Source of the DNA: Gloeocapsopsis sp. IPPAS B-1203 | GTDB taxonomy: Bacteria > Cyanobacteriota > Cyanobacteriia > Cyanobacteriales > Chroococcidiopsidaceae | Length of the DNA: 64,000 nt | Direction: 5' to 3' | NCBI RefSeq assembly: GCF_002749975.1 | Contig: NZ_PEIG01000017.1 | Coordinates: forward strand, 1 to 64,000 | Shown here: positions 37,016 to 46,894 of the stretch, in pieces | Layout of the letters: each line of letters starts with the position of its first letter | How positions within the stretch are numbered: the first letter of the stretch is position 1 | Program-made: the position numbers and the translations under genes | The notes under the pieces: model-generated | What the model was told of the DNA's origin: nothing | What the model saw: only the letters and a program-made list of their open reading frames with translations | The model's database searches: none

Positions 37016-39598
37016 TTATCCAACGACGAAGTTGACAAGTTTTCCAGGTACAACAATGACCTTTTTTACGTCTTTACCTTCGATGTAACGCTGCGCAGCT
37101 TCAGATTCGCGGGCAAACTTTTCAAGTTCAGCTTTGTCAGCTTGCGCGGGTACTTGTAAGTCACCGCGTTTTTTACCGTTGATTTGAACTACTAACGTGA
37201 TTTCGTCAGCGACTAAGGCTGATTCATCGTATTTCAACCAAGGTTGAATGTGAATTGATTCGGTGTTACCCAAACTGTGCCACAATTCCTCAGCAATATG
37301 AGGTGCAAAAGGTGCTAGCAATATTAGTAAAGTTTGAATACCTTCAGTGTAAATTGCCGAGTCTTTGCACGGTGCATCAGCAAGTGCGTTACTTAATTTC
37401 ATTAACTCAGAAACGGCGGTATTAAATTGATATTCGCCTTCTAAGTCTTCACTCACAGCTTTAATTGCAGTATGAATCGCCCGTCGCAGTTCTTTTTCTG
37501 GTTTGGTTGATGCTGGTTGCTGACTAACGACTGCTGGCTGATTGCTGTAATCGGTGACTAAACGCCAAACACGATTTAAAAAGCGAAATTGTCCTTCAAC
37601 ATCGGCGTCTTCCCACTCTAAGTCTTTTTCTGGAGGTGCTTTGAATAAGATAAACATCCGTGCAGTATCCACACCATATTTGGCTAAGACTTCTTCAGGA
37701 TCAATACCGTTGTATTTAGATTTAGACATCTTCTCATAGAAGACTTGCAACGGTTCGCCAGTTTCGGGATCTTTAGGATCGTTAGGATCGACTTGTGCGG
37801 GTGAAATGTACTTACCTGTAACAGGATTTTTGTAGGTTGTTCCTTGTACCATCCCTTGCGTTAACAGGCGTTGGAAAGGTTCGTCAAAGTTTAATAAGCC
37901 TCTATCGCGCAATACTTTAGTAAAGAATCGCGAGTACAACAAGTGCAAAATCGCGTGTTCGATACCGCCAACATATTGATCGACTGGCATCCAATCATTC
38001 GTTTTTGCTGGATCAAACGCCTGTTGATCGTTTCTCGCATCAGGATAACGCAAATAATACCACGACGAATCAATAAATGTATCCATCGTATCAGTCTCCC
38101 GTTTAGCGGGCGTTCCACAAGTTGGACAAGGTACATTTACCCAGTCTAATTGCGTTAAAGGCGAACCACCACGACCTGTAAATTCAACTTCTTCTGGCAA
38201 TTCTACAGGTAAATCCTCATCGGGAACTGGGACTATGCCACAGTTAGGACAATGAATCACAGGGATCGGTGCGCCCCAATATCGCTGTCGAGAAATTAAC
38301 CAATCGCGCAGGCGATACTGAATTCGTGCATTACCAAAACCATGTTTCTCGGCGTGTTTGACAATCGCTTCTTTCGCATCTGTAGAAGCCATCCCATCAA
38401 ATTCACCCGAATTTACCACAATTCCTGGTTCAACGTATGCTGCTGTTAGTGTTGATGCGTCACTGTTTTCAGGAATAATCACAACTTTGATTGGTAAATT
38501 CTTCTCTTGGGCAAATTTGAAATCACGCACATCGTGGGCGGGAACTCCCATGACTGCACCAGTACCGTATTCGTACAAGACATAATCTGCGATCCAAATT
38601 GGAATTTCTTCGCCAGTAAAGGGATGAATTGCTTTACCACCTGTCGGAATTCCCCGCTTCGGTTTATCTTCAGCGGTGCGTTCTAATTCACTTTGGTTTG
38701 CAACTTCTTGCACGAATGCTTCTACTGCGGCTTGCTGTTCGGGCGTGGTGACGCGCTTTGTTAAAGGATGTTCGGGTGCTAAGACAACATACGTTACGCC
38801 ATAAACAGTGTCAGGGCGTGTTGTGTAAACGCCGATTTTTTCATCCGAATCGACAATGGGAAATTCCAAGTACGCACCGATTGACTTACCAATCCAGTTT
38901 GCTTGCATTAACTTGACGCGCTCAGGCCATCCTGGTAGTTTGTCAAGATCATTTAACAATTCTTCAGCGTAATCGGTGATTTTCAAGAACCACTGACGTA
39001 ACAATTTGCGTTCTACTTTCGCACCACTGCGCCACGATCGCCCTTCACTATCTACTTGTTCGTTAGCGAGGACAGTTTGATCGATCGGGTCCCAATTGAC
39101 TGCGGCTTCTTTTTGATATGCAAGTCCTGCTTGAAGAAATTGCAAGAAAATCCACTGCGTCCACTTGTAATAATCAGGCGAACACGTAGCGACTTCGCGA
39201 TCCCAGTCAATTGATAAGCCTAAGCGTTGAAGTTGCGATCGCATCTGGCCAATATTTTGATACGTCCACTTTGCTGGTGGTATTCCGCGATCAATTGCTG
39301 CATTTTCTGCAGGTAAACCAAAAGCGTCCCAACCCATAGGGTGTAACACCCGATATCCTTGCATTCGCTTTTGTCGGGCGATAACATCCGTAATAACATA
39401 GTTACGAACATGACCCATGTGCAGACTACCCGATGGATAGGGAAACATTGATAGCGCATAAAATTTTTGCTTAGCACTATCTGTCTGAGTTTTGTCTAAA
39501 CCAAGATCAGCCCAAGTTTGTTGCCACTTTTCCTCGATTGCTGCGGGGTTGTAACGCGACTCCACGAAAGTCACTCCTGTTATTGTCTCTGTCCCCAT
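37016..39598 (-). CDS. leuS: leucyl-tRNA synthetase
   Basis: 860-residue class Ia synthetase; attaches leucine to tRNA-Leu. HIGH motif appears as [15 protein letters not shown] (about 53-67). The CP1 editing domain contains the Thr-rich segment [15 protein letters not shown] and [11 protein letters not shown], whose Asp is required for editing. KMSKS is [11 protein letters not shown] (about 625). The zinc-finger-like CPNCG and CPTCG pairs (about 445-500) are seen. The anticodon-binding and C-terminal domains ([20 protein letters not shown]) are complete. Length is normal for bacteria. The start MGTETITG is followed by the conserved [11 protein letters not shown]. Single gene. Confidence 0.97.
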   Translation of the reverse strand: MGTETITGVTFVESRYNPAAIEEKWQQTWADLGLDKTQTDSAKQKFYALSMFPYPSGSLHMGHVRNYVITDVIARQKRMQGYRVLHPMGWDAFGLPAENAAIDRGIPPAKWTYQNIGQMRSQLQRLGLSIDWDREVATCSPDYYKWTQWIFLQFLQAGLAYQKEAAVNWDPIDQTVLANEQVDSEGRSWRSGAKVERKLLRQWFLKITDYAEELLNDLDKLPGWPERVKLMQANWIGKSIGAYLEFPIVDSDEKIGVYTTRPDTVYGVTYVVLAPEHPLTKRVTTPEQQAAVEAFVQEVANQSELERTAEDKPKRGIPTGGKAIHPFTGEEIPIWIADYVLYEYGTGAVMGVPAHDVRDFKFAQEKNLPIKVVIIPENSDASTLTAAYVEPGIVVNSGEFDGMASTDAKEAIVKHAEKHGFGNARIQYRLRDWLISRQRYWGAPIPVIHCPNCGIVPVPDEDLPVELPEEVEFTGRGGSPLTQLDWVNVPCPTCGTPAKRETDTMDTFIDSSWYYLRYPDARNDQQAFDPAKTNDWMPVDQYVGGIEHAILHLLYSRFFTKVLRDRGLLNFDEPFQRLLTQGMVQGTTYKNPVTGKYISPAQVDPNDPKDPETGEPLQVFYEKMSKSKYNGIDPEEVLAKYGVDTARMFILFKAPPEKDLEWEDADVEGQFRFLNRVWRLVTDYSNQPAVVSQQPASTKPEKELRRAIHTAIKAVSEDLEGEYQFNTAVSELMKLSNALADAPCKDSAIYTEGIQTLLILLAPFAPHIAEELWHSLGNTESIHIQPWLKYDESALVADEITLVVQINGKKRGDLQVPAQADKAELEKFARESEAAQRYIEGKDVKKVIVVPGKLVNFVVG

Positions 39599-40181
39599 AT
39601 TTTAGATGGTTCTCGGTGCAAATAAAGGTCTTTACCAAAATCAAAAGTTACTTAGTTACTATATATGTATAGATATATACGATACGATACTAAGTATTTA
39701 TGCAATTTCGTCTTGTGTCACTAACGCTTTACTGACTTTATTTCTGACCTTTTCTCACTTTTTCTCACTCCCTATTTTCCTTAATTTTTTTTAAAATCTT
39801 AAATGGTTGATATAACAAGCATAAAGATTTGACAAAAGTATAGTCTTTTGAGTGATACTATTTTTTCATGAGTGATAATACGTAGGTAATATAATTAAAT
39901 TTATTACTTATTGTTCAGGAGCGATCGACTAGTTTAATGATTAATAAATATGGATGAAGAGACTATTTTTCTACAAACAATGAGACGAAATAATAGGTAA
40001 AATCACAAGCAATTATGAAGAACTAAGAATGCCACACGATATGAAATATACGCAAGCAATTTCAAATTAAATTATAAACAACAGTAAAAATAGTGACTTT
40101 AAAATTAAAGCTAGGGTAAATGCAAATACATTTTATGAGTACTAAAGGCTACATATTTGAGATTGAGCACATAGCGTTACC
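39599..40181. other. intergenic, no gene seen
   Basis: About 580 bases of strongly A+T-rich sequence between leuS and the diguanylate cyclase. It has a run of short ATA/GATA words (39660-39690) and no convincing hairpin, RNA or frame. It probably carries both divergent promoters, which I cannot place. Confidence 0.5.
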
Positions 40182-41159
40182 ATGCACTCTTCAATTTTGA
40201 CTGTTGGCGGACAAGATTTTTTTGACAAGCTGCCATACCAGATTCGGCATGGAACAGACTTTACTGTAGAATTTGCTATTAATGTCAACGAAGCACAAAA
40301 TTGGATCGAGGTTAGACCACCAGATATTCTTCTGGTACAAGCTGGCTTAGAGCAAAGTTTAGATCTTTGCCAGTGGCTGAAACAGCAAGCACCCTTATCG
40401 TGGATATATTGCATTCTCGTCGAGGATCGCGTACAACTTATCGAAGAAAGAAAGCGTGCAAATTGGGATTGGGAATTTGATGCAACTGCTACAGCATTAG
40501 AAGAAGCTGCTGATGCTTATATATGGCTACCAGATGATTTGAATTTAGATAAATTGCAACCAATTACACGTTTGTTACTTGCCCATATTCAAGTTGGTTT
40601 ACGTAAGGTAAAAAAATACCGCGACCTGATTCAAAAAAATGATGTTCTATCAACGATCGCATATATAGATGCCTTGACAGAACTCAATAATAGACGCGCT
40701 TTAGAAAGTAATTTACTTCGCCAAATTAGAACTAGCCGAAACTACAAAATTCCTTTAAGTATTTTGATGCTAGATGTCGATTATTTTAAAGTTGTCAATG
40801 ATACATACGGACATTTAATTGGCGATCGCATTCTCAAATTACTGAGTTCGCGCTTGCGCTATAACTTGCGATCAAACGACATTCCCTTTCGCTACGGTGG
40901 TGAGGAATTTGTGATTTTGCTGCATAACACTAACTGTCAAGACGCATCAGTCGTTGCTCGTCGATTGCAACGCATTGTGAGTGAGCAACCATTTGTCATT
41001 AATAATTATTTGGCAATTCCCGTTACAATCAGTATCGGGACAAGTTGTCTTAGAGCCTCTGACGATCCTGAAGGCGTACAGATCTTAGCCCGCGCTGACG
41101 AATATTTGTTGCAAGCTAAAGCTGCTGGCAGAAACTGTATTGTCAATTGCACAGACTAA
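40182..41159 (+). CDS. diguanylate cyclase (GGDEF) with receiver-like N-terminus
   Basis: 325 residues. The C-terminal GGDEF domain (about 155-322) makes cyclic di-GMP from GTP: DALTELNNRRALE, LMLDVDYFKVVNDTYGHLIGDR and the active loop GGEEF at 239-243 are intact. The product-inhibition site R-x-x-D is RSND (230-233), at the right five-residue spacing. The N-terminal about 125 residues resemble a response-regulator fold (PPDILLVQAGLEQS) but the phospho-acceptor Asp and Lys are not evident, so it is probably a pseudo-receiver. No adjacent kinase. Start ATG 40182 without strong RBS. Confidence 0.93.
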   Translation: MHSSILTVGGQDFFDKLPYQIRHGTDFTVEFAINVNEAQNWIEVRPPDILLVQAGLEQSLDLCQWLKQQAPLSWIYCILVEDRVQLIEERKRANWDWEFDATATALEEAADAYIWLPDDLNLDKLQPITRLLLAHIQVGLRKVKKYRDLIQKNDVLSTIAYIDALTELNNRRALESNLLRQIRTSRNYKIPLSILMLDVDYFKVVNDTYGHLIGDRILKLLSSRLRYNLRSNDIPFRYGGEEFVILLHNTNCQDASVVARRLQRIVSEQPFVINNYLAIPVTISIGTSCLRASDDPEGVQILARADEYLLQAKAAGRNCIVNCTD

Positions 41160-41186
41160 CTACACTGTTAATGGCTAGAATGCTGG

Positions 41187-41225
41187 GCGAATGGATTCGT
41201 ACACTATAAACAAAGTCCACCAATT
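41187..41225 (+). repeat. fragment of the dispersed stem-loop repeat
   Basis: GGGCGAATGGATTCG followed by ACACTATAAACAAAGTCCACC is a worn copy of the 11262-11394 element; the second hairpin is missing. Confidence 0.55.
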
Positions 41226-41239
41226 TAGAGTCGTGAAGT

Positions 41240-41293
41240 GTTGAGTGTTAAATTATGAGTTATGAAAATTCTTTTAATTCAAAACTCAAAACT
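41240..41293. repeat. dispersed 'AACTCAAAACT' palindromic repeat, copy 2
   Basis: ATGAGTTATGAAAATT and AATTCAAAACTCAAAACT form an imperfect hairpin; see copies at 16506 and 52079. Confidence 0.55.
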
Positions 41294-41322
41294 ATGTTTG
41301 AACTGACTACTTAAATAATTAT

Positions 41323-42021
41323 TTAACCAACTAGATTTGATTTTAGTGTTAATGAATCAATTAAATCACTACAACTAGCAACATCAGTGCGTTCTTGCAT
41401 TGCAGTAACTAAAGCTTCATACGTTGCCCAATTTTGTTTTAGTAAGGTACACGCTTGTAAGCTACAAAATCGCTGCTTCAGTTCTACACTTGCAGCAGAA
41501 AATCCCAACGATGAAAGCACGGTCTGAAGATGTTGACGGTCATCAGCACCACCTTCGGCGCGATCGTATACTAAGGTTTCTGCAGCGATTCCTGCCATCC
41601 AGATTGTACAGTAACGATCTAACAATTGAGCTGAGATTGTTCCCTGGGCGAGTTGAGATGCAACTTCGGTATCATCAAAGCTTACCCCACCTTGTCCTGG
41701 ATGTTTTTGTTGTAAAGCTTCCCAAGCACTTAAAGCATAGCCTGTAACCGGAATGCCTAAAAGATGCGCGACAAGAAAGTGTCCAGCTTCATGGCGAATA
41801 ATGCGATCGCGGTGTTGAGGAGAAAAACTTGCTAACCAGTCTAGTATTAGTGTACCGCCCTTACCCTGTAAGCCGAAACTATCTAACGTAGCAAGCCCTA
41901 GAAGGCTAAAAGTCGCGATCGCGGGAAGTGTAGGGGACAGATTAAACATTGGTCCTAGCAAAGCTGTCATTGTCGTTAGAAATATGGCGATCGCCGTTAA
42001 ATTAAGCGCAGTTTGACTCAT
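41323..42021 (-). CDS. FtsH-like M41 peptidase without AAA+ domain, membrane
   Basis: 232 residues. Two hydrophobic segments at the N-terminus (NLTAIAIFLTTMTALLG and LPAIATFSLLGLATL) are followed by a peptidase M41 domain: the zinc site HEAGH at 77-81 within RHEAGHFLVAHLLGIPV, and a later Asp in GGADDRQHL like the third ligand of FtsH. There is no AAA+ ATPase module, so unlike FtsH it cannot unfold substrates by itself. Such proteins occur in cyanobacteria and plastids. Substrate unknown. It runs convergent to the diguanylate cyclase and divergent from a Uma2 gene. Confidence 0.85.
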   Translation of the reverse strand: MSQTALNLTAIAIFLTTMTALLGPMFNLSPTLPAIATFSLLGLATLDSFGLQGKGGTLILDWLASFSPQHRDRIIRHEAGHFLVAHLLGIPVTGYALSAWEALQQKHPGQGGVSFDDTEVASQLAQGTISAQLLDRYCTIWMAGIAAETLVYDRAEGGADDRQHLQTVLSSLGFSAASVELKQRFCSLQACTLLKQNWATYEALVTAMQERTDVASCSDLIDSLTLKSNLVG

Positions 42022-42162
42022 AGTGTAATTTTATTTCTAATTGTAACGATTCTTAAGTATTAGATTATCGTGCAGAGGTTTGGCGTTCAAGAACACAGCG
42101 ATAGAGAAAAGCTCTGTTGAAGTAACATATTTAATATCGGACAATACTAGAAGCTTGCGGCG

Positions 42163-42816
42163 ATGGTTAATCCACCTCCAGTCTTAAACACCGTTCCTAC
42201 TGACACCTGGGTAGCAGCAGCTTGGGAAGATTTTCTGACGTTTGCGGACGATCCGACTTTAGTAAGTGGAAGGTTTTACTACGATGAAGGCTGCATGAGG
42301 ATTGAGATGTCGCCATTAGGTTCTGCGCACGGTCAAGATAATTCCGTTGTTTCTACCGTTATTGTTTTATATGCAGCAATGAAGAACATTGCAATTAAAG
42401 AATTGACAAACACCAGTTTTAGAAAAGCTCGATTGCAAGAAGCACAACCTGATATTGCATACTATGTCGGCAAAAACTTGAGATTTCCGCCGCGTAATAA
42501 TGCACCTGTAAACTTAAATGAACTCGATCCACCAACACTTGTAGTTGAAGTTGCGGCTTCTTCCCTAGAAGACGATAGCAATCGCAAACAAAAGCTTTAT
42601 CAACGCATGGGCGTACAAGAATACTGGGTTGTTGATGTTAATGCAGGTAAAGTGATTGTAAGTTGTTTAACACCAACACAGAGTCATTTCATTCGTGAAT
42701 CACAAGTGTTACCAGGACTAGATATTAACTTAGTAGAAGAAGCCTTGAAACGTTCTCAAACTGAAGATGACGGGGCAATTAGTCGGTGGTTAATTGCTAC
42801 ACTAAATCAACAATAA
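42163..42816 (+). CDS. Uma2 family endonuclease (DUF820)
   Basis: 217-residue PD-(D/E)xK-like protein, complete. Candidate catalytic residues: Asp in QPDIAYYVG, Glu in TLVVEVAASSLEDDSNRKQKLYQRMGV with Lys in RKQK. Its closing segment QEYWVVDVNAGKVIV is typical. Only distantly like the Uma2 gene at 27828, so it is not a recent duplicate. No neighbours that reveal its role. Confidence 0.88.
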   Translation: MVNPPPVLNTVPTDTWVAAAWEDFLTFADDPTLVSGRFYYDEGCMRIEMSPLGSAHGQDNSVVSTVIVLYAAMKNIAIKELTNTSFRKARLQEAQPDIAYYVGKNLRFPPRNNAPVNLNELDPPTLVVEVAASSLEDDSNRKQKLYQRMGVQEYWVVDVNAGKVIVSCLTPTQSHFIRESQVLPGLDINLVEEALKRSQTEDDGAISRWLIATLNQQ

Positions 42817-42946
42817 GGTCAACGCAACCTCACAATTTCCTCAAGTTGTTTTCCTATAACTAAAGATGTAAAAATGAGAAGTAAATCGCGAGTTCTCCAC
42901 AAAAGCTTCTCACGAAAACTAACTAATGCTAAGAGGAAGTTGATTG

Positions 42947-45382
42947 ATGTTGCAAACTACGGTTGCTCAAACTGCTGGTAAGCAAGCTTTCGTGTTGGAA
43001 CTAGATACAGTTAGCTTAGCTGATCTCGCCTTGGTGGGTGGTAAAAATGCTTCTCTAGGAGAAATGATCCAGCAACTATCCAACCAAGGAATCAACGTTC
43101 CCAGTGGTTTTGCTACCACCGCAACGGCTTATCGCTACTTTATGCAGTCGGCTGGATTGGAAGCAGAATTAGGTAAATTGTTTGCAGATTTAGATATTGA
43201 AGATGTCAACCAACTACGACAAAAAGGTAGACAAGCACGTTCCTTAATTTTGCAAACCTCATTTCCCACAGAACTAGAAGAAGCGATCGCCACTGCTTAC
43301 AATCATTTGTGTCAGCGTTACGGTTTTGATACCGATGTTGCGGTGCGTTCTAGTGCTACTGCTGAAGATTTACCCGATGCAAGTTTTGCCGGACAACAGG
43401 AAACTTATCTCAATGTCCACGGATTAGCCGCAGTTCTCGACGCTTGTCATCGATGCTTTGCTTCCTTGTTTACAGATCGGGCAATTTCCTATCGCCAAAT
43501 CAAAGGATTTGATCACTTAGATGTTGCACTTTCTGTCGGCGTGCAAAAGATGGTGCGATCGGATATGGCTGCTTCAGGAGTTATGTTTTCGATTGATACC
43601 GAATCTGGTTTTAAAGACGCAGTGTTGATTACTGCTGCTTACGGGTTAGGGGAAAATGTCGTCCAAGGAATGGTTAACCCTGATGAATACTTGGTGTTTA
43701 AACCAACCTTAAAAGCTGGCTTCCGCCCGATTTTAGAAAAGCGCATTGGGACAAAAGAACTGAAACTTGTTTACGATGTTGGTGGTTCTAAACAAACAAA
43801 AAACATCCCTGTACCCCTTGACGATCGCACACAGTTCACCCTTAACGACGAGGAAGTTTTGCAACTAGCGCGGTGGGCTTGCTTGATTGAAGATCACTAT
43901 TCCCAAGTGCGAGGAACTTTCACCCCGATGGACATTGAATGGGCGAAAGACGGGATTACAGGAGAAATGTTTATTGTCCAAGCGCGTCCTGAAACGGTGC
44001 AATCGCAAAAACATCAGAATGTATTGCGAAGTTACTCGCTGCAAGAACGTAGTCGAGTCCTCGTGACAGGACGCAGTATTGGCGAAGCAATCGGTCAAGG
44101 AAAAGTCCGCGTGATTCTAGACGTTCACAAACTCGATCAGTTTAAAGCGGGAGAAGTTTTGGTGACTTATAAAACCGATCCTGACTGGGAACCGATCATG
44201 AAAAAAGCGAGTGCGATTGTCACCAACCAAGGCGGACGGACGTGTCATGCTGCAATCATTGCCCGCGAGTTAGGAATTCCGGCGATCGTTGGTAGTGGTA
44301 ATGCAATTAGTTTGTTGAAAACTGGTCAAGAAGTCACAGTTTCTTGTGCTGAAGGTGAAGAAGGTAAAGTTTATCAAGGCATATTACCTTATGAAGTTCA
44401 AGAAGTAACGCTGGAAAATTTACCGCGCACCCGCACGCAAATCATGATTAACTTGGGTAATCCTGCAGAAGCGTTTGGTGTGGCTGCAATTCCTAATGAT
44501 GGTGTCGGATTAGCACGGTTGGAGTTTATTATCGCTAACCATATTAAGGTGCATCCGTTGGCGTTGATTCACTTTAATGAACTTCCAGAAGATGCAATCA
44601 AAGATCAAATTGCCACATTAACTTCGCAATATGAACATAAACCGCAATACTTTGTGAATAAGTTAGCGCAAGGTGTAGCAACAATTGCGGCAGCTTTTTA
44701 CCCAAAACCTGTAGTCGTCAGGCTATCAGATTTTAAGAGCAATGAATATGCCAATCTCTTAGGTGGACGCGATTTTGAACCACAAGAAGAAAACCCTATG
44801 ATTGGCTGGCGCGGCGCATCTCGGTATTATAGCGATCGCTACCATGAAGGCTTTGCTTTGGAGTGTCAAGCTATCAAGAAAGTCCGCGAAGAAATGGGCT
44901 TGACAAATGTCATCTTAATGGTTCCGTTTTGTCGCACTCCTGATGAAGGACGTCAAGTTTTAGCAGAGATGGCAAAACATGGCTTGGTACAAGGTGAAAA
45001 CGGGTTACAAGTTTATGTCATGTGTGAATTGCCTAGCAATGTACTGTTAGCTGAGGAATTCAGCCAAGTTTTTGATGGCTTTTCGATTGGTTCTAATGAT
45101 TTGACCCAACTTGCATTAGGTTTAGACCGCGATTCAGCAATGGTTGCAGACTTATTTGATGAACGCAATGATGCTGTGAAAAAATTAGTTCAAATGGCGA
45201 TCGCAACTGCGAAACAATACAATCGCAAAATTGGTATTTGCGGTCAAGCACCCAGCGATTATCCCGAATTTGCCCGTTTCTTAGTTGAGCAAGGAATTGA
45301 TTCAATTAGCCTCAACCCCGATTCTGTACTTAAAACTCTACTACAAATCGCCGCAGTAGAAGGAATAGAAGTCAAATCATAA
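42947..45382 (+). CDS. ppsA: phosphoenolpyruvate synthase
   Basis: 811 residues; makes phosphoenolpyruvate from pyruvate and ATP (products AMP and phosphate) for gluconeogenesis. ATG at 42947 has AAGAGGAAG before it. The N-terminal ATP-grasp part shows LVGGKNASLGEMI, VRSSATAEDLPDASFAGQQETYLN and MDIEWAKDG. The swivelling His domain has the phosphohistidine in GGRTCHAAIIAREL. The C-terminal PEP-binding barrel has RLSDFKSNEY and the catalytic Cys in GICGQAPSDYPEFA. A same-strand universal stress gene follows 46 bases later, likely one operon. Confidence 0.97.
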   Translation: MLQTTVAQTAGKQAFVLELDTVSLADLALVGGKNASLGEMIQQLSNQGINVPSGFATTATAYRYFMQSAGLEAELGKLFADLDIEDVNQLRQKGRQARSLILQTSFPTELEEAIATAYNHLCQRYGFDTDVAVRSSATAEDLPDASFAGQQETYLNVHGLAAVLDACHRCFASLFTDRAISYRQIKGFDHLDVALSVGVQKMVRSDMAASGVMFSIDTESGFKDAVLITAAYGLGENVVQGMVNPDEYLVFKPTLKAGFRPILEKRIGTKELKLVYDVGGSKQTKNIPVPLDDRTQFTLNDEEVLQLARWACLIEDHYSQVRGTFTPMDIEWAKDGITGEMFIVQARPETVQSQKHQNVLRSYSLQERSRVLVTGRSIGEAIGQGKVRVILDVHKLDQFKAGEVLVTYKTDPDWEPIMKKASAIVTNQGGRTCHAAIIARELGIPAIVGSGNAISLLKTGQEVTVSCAEGEEGKVYQGILPYEVQEVTLENLPRTRTQIMINLGNPAEAFGVAAIPNDGVGLARLEFIIANHIKVHPLALIHFNELPEDAIKDQIATLTSQYEHKPQYFVNKLAQGVATIAAAFYPKPVVVRLSDFKSNEYANLLGGRDFEPQEENPMIGWRGASRYYSDRYHEGFALECQAIKKVREEMGLTNVILMVPFCRTPDEGRQVLAEMAKHGLVQGENGLQVYVMCELPSNVLLAEEFSQVFDGFSIGSNDLTQLALGLDRDSAMVADLFDERNDAVKKLVQMAIATAKQYNRKIGICGQAPSDYPEFARFLVEQGIDSISLNPDSVLKTLLQIAAVEGIEVKS

Positions 45383-45428
45383 AATTCCAATAATTACCTA
45401 TTACTAACTTTCATTGAGGAGCGTTTTT

Positions 45429-45956
45429 ATGTACACCAGAATTCTCGTTGCACTCGATCGTTCTCCTATGGGCGAACAAGTTTTTCAACAAGCAATTGAT
45501 GTGGCTAAAGCAACGAATGCTAATGTCATGTTGTTGCACGTTCTTTCTCCAGAGGAACAAGGAAGTCCAGATACTTCTTTGATGAGAGAAGAATACTATC
45601 CTGGTTTAAGCAGTGAAATTGCCGAGTTGCATCGTCAGCAATGGCGGGAGTTTGAACAACAAGGAATTGAGATGCTACGCGATCGCAGCGAACAAGCCTC
45701 TCGTATGGGTGTTAAAGCTGCTTTTGAGCAGGTTTTTGGTACTCCTAGTCGTGCGATTTGTGACTATGCACGTCAATGGAATGCTGATTTAATTATCTTA
45801 GGAAGGCGCGGTCATTCTAGTCTAAAAGAGTTGTTTCTTGGTAGTGTGAGTAATTATGTTCTTCATCACGCTCCTGCTTCAGTTTTGACGATTCAATCTG
45901 TTAGTAAAGAAAGTCCTCAAGACAGTCAAAAACAACAAGTAGAAGCATTATCTTAG
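45429..45956 (+). CDS. universal stress protein (UspA family)
   Basis: 175-residue Usp-fold protein, ATP-binding type. ATG 45429 has GAGGAG before it. The N-terminus YTRILVALDRSPMGEQVF is standard; the nucleotide loop G-R-R-G-H-S-S-LKELFLGSVS fits the G-x2-G-x9-G(S/T) signature. The middle contains an inserted acidic/Gln-rich region (about 45-85) longer than average. It lies after ppsA and may share its mRNA, suggesting a link to energy stress. Partner unknown. Confidence 0.92.
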   Translation: MYTRILVALDRSPMGEQVFQQAIDVAKATNANVMLLHVLSPEEQGSPDTSLMREEYYPGLSSEIAELHRQQWREFEQQGIEMLRDRSEQASRMGVKAAFEQVFGTPSRAICDYARQWNADLIILGRRGHSSLKELFLGSVSNYVLHHAPASVLTIQSVSKESPQDSQKQQVEALS

Positions 45957-46107
45957 TTCTCAATTTCAAAACTGCTGCTAGTTTCCGACTAGCGCAGTTA
46001 CTTATGTCTGAACTACAGAGGCACAGAGTAAAGAATAACTATTTCCTTATCGGATACAAATGTGAGGCAAAATCTGCAAACTATATTAATAGTATTGGAG
46101 AAAAACA

Positions 46108-46650
46108 ATGGTGCGTTTGAGAAGAAAACGAAGGTCATTGTACCAAAATCTTTTGCAAACTGTGCTTTGGCTGTTACTACTAGGAATATGGACAATAATT
46201 ATATTCTTAGGTATTGGAACTTTCATCTCACAGCCAGTACTTGCAGCGGTTAGTCAAATTGAAGCACCAGGAGAAATACTGTATCGTTCTCAGCAGAGAT
46301 TAACAGATTCTTCCGGAAATTCCTGGCAAGTCATTTTGTTTAAACAAGCGAAACCTGGACAATCAGCTTTAATTAATTTAAGACTCGTAGGATTTCCAAC
46401 AGTTGCAGAGTTAGTTCATCCACAACCACTCCGAATTACAACGCCTACAGGCGACACTTTGACAGCAAATGATGTGTTTTTAGATGAAGCACCTGCACCA
46501 ACAATTGCTCAATATGACTTCAAAGATGTTTTACCAAATTTACCTACAGAATCATTAAAACTGAGTTTACCTTTAGTTGGCGATCGCTTCATTCATATTA
46601 CTGTTCCACGCTTTGTTGTACAGGAATGGCAAGAAGTTGCAGCTACATAG
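46108..46650 (+). CDS. DUF3122 domain-containing protein
   Basis: 180 residues. A basic N-terminus (MVRLRRKRRSLYQN), one membrane span or signal segment (about 17-45, LLLLGIWTIIIFLGIGTFI), then a DUF3122 domain: APGEILYRSQQRLTDSSGNSW, VILFKQAKPGQSALINLRLVGFP, APAPTIAQYDFKDVLPNLP. The family is cyanobacterial with unknown function and is predicted outside the cytoplasm. A small lipoprotein-like gene follows on the same strand. RBS-like GGAG upstream is weak. Confidence 0.88.
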   Translation: MVRLRRKRRSLYQNLLQTVLWLLLLGIWTIIIFLGIGTFISQPVLAAVSQIEAPGEILYRSQQRLTDSSGNSWQVILFKQAKPGQSALINLRLVGFPTVAELVHPQPLRITTPTGDTLTANDVFLDEAPAPTIAQYDFKDVLPNLPTESLKLSLPLVGDRFIHITVPRFVVQEWQEVAAT

Positions 46651-46682
46651 GTGCATTAGTAAAAACACTGGAGAAATTGATT

Positions 46683-46817
46683 ATGAGGCGTAAATGGCGT
46701 ACTGCTAGCACAGGATTTCTCTGCACTTTACTACTTCTTCTTGTTACCTCAGTTTGGTCGTTAGCAAGTTGCAGTGGAGATCAAGTGATTATTGGTGCAA
46801 ATAATCATCTTTCTTGA
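46683..46817 (+). CDS. putative small lipoprotein, 44 aa
   Basis: 44 residues starting MRRKWRTASTGFLCTLLLLLVTS, i.e. a basic n-region and hydrophobic core, ending with a lipobox-like LASC near residue 27 and a short mature part (SGDQVIIGANNHLS). GGAGA stands about nine bases before ATG 46683. It begins shortly after the DUF3122 gene. No family recognised; a short exported peptide is the best reading. Confidence 0.5.
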   Translation: MRRKWRTASTGFLCTLLLLLVTSVWSLASCSGDQVIIGANNHLS

Positions 46818-46894
46818 CTTAGGTGCGTTATGGATGTGGATACGCAACAAACACGATTGCACGCCAAAAGAAGATCAATTAATAGCAGTATAAA

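Noticed and set aside
39606-39794. 62-codon frame between leuS and the diguanylate cyclase
   Set aside because: Low-complexity Ser/Leu/Phe sequence typical of A+T-rich spacer.
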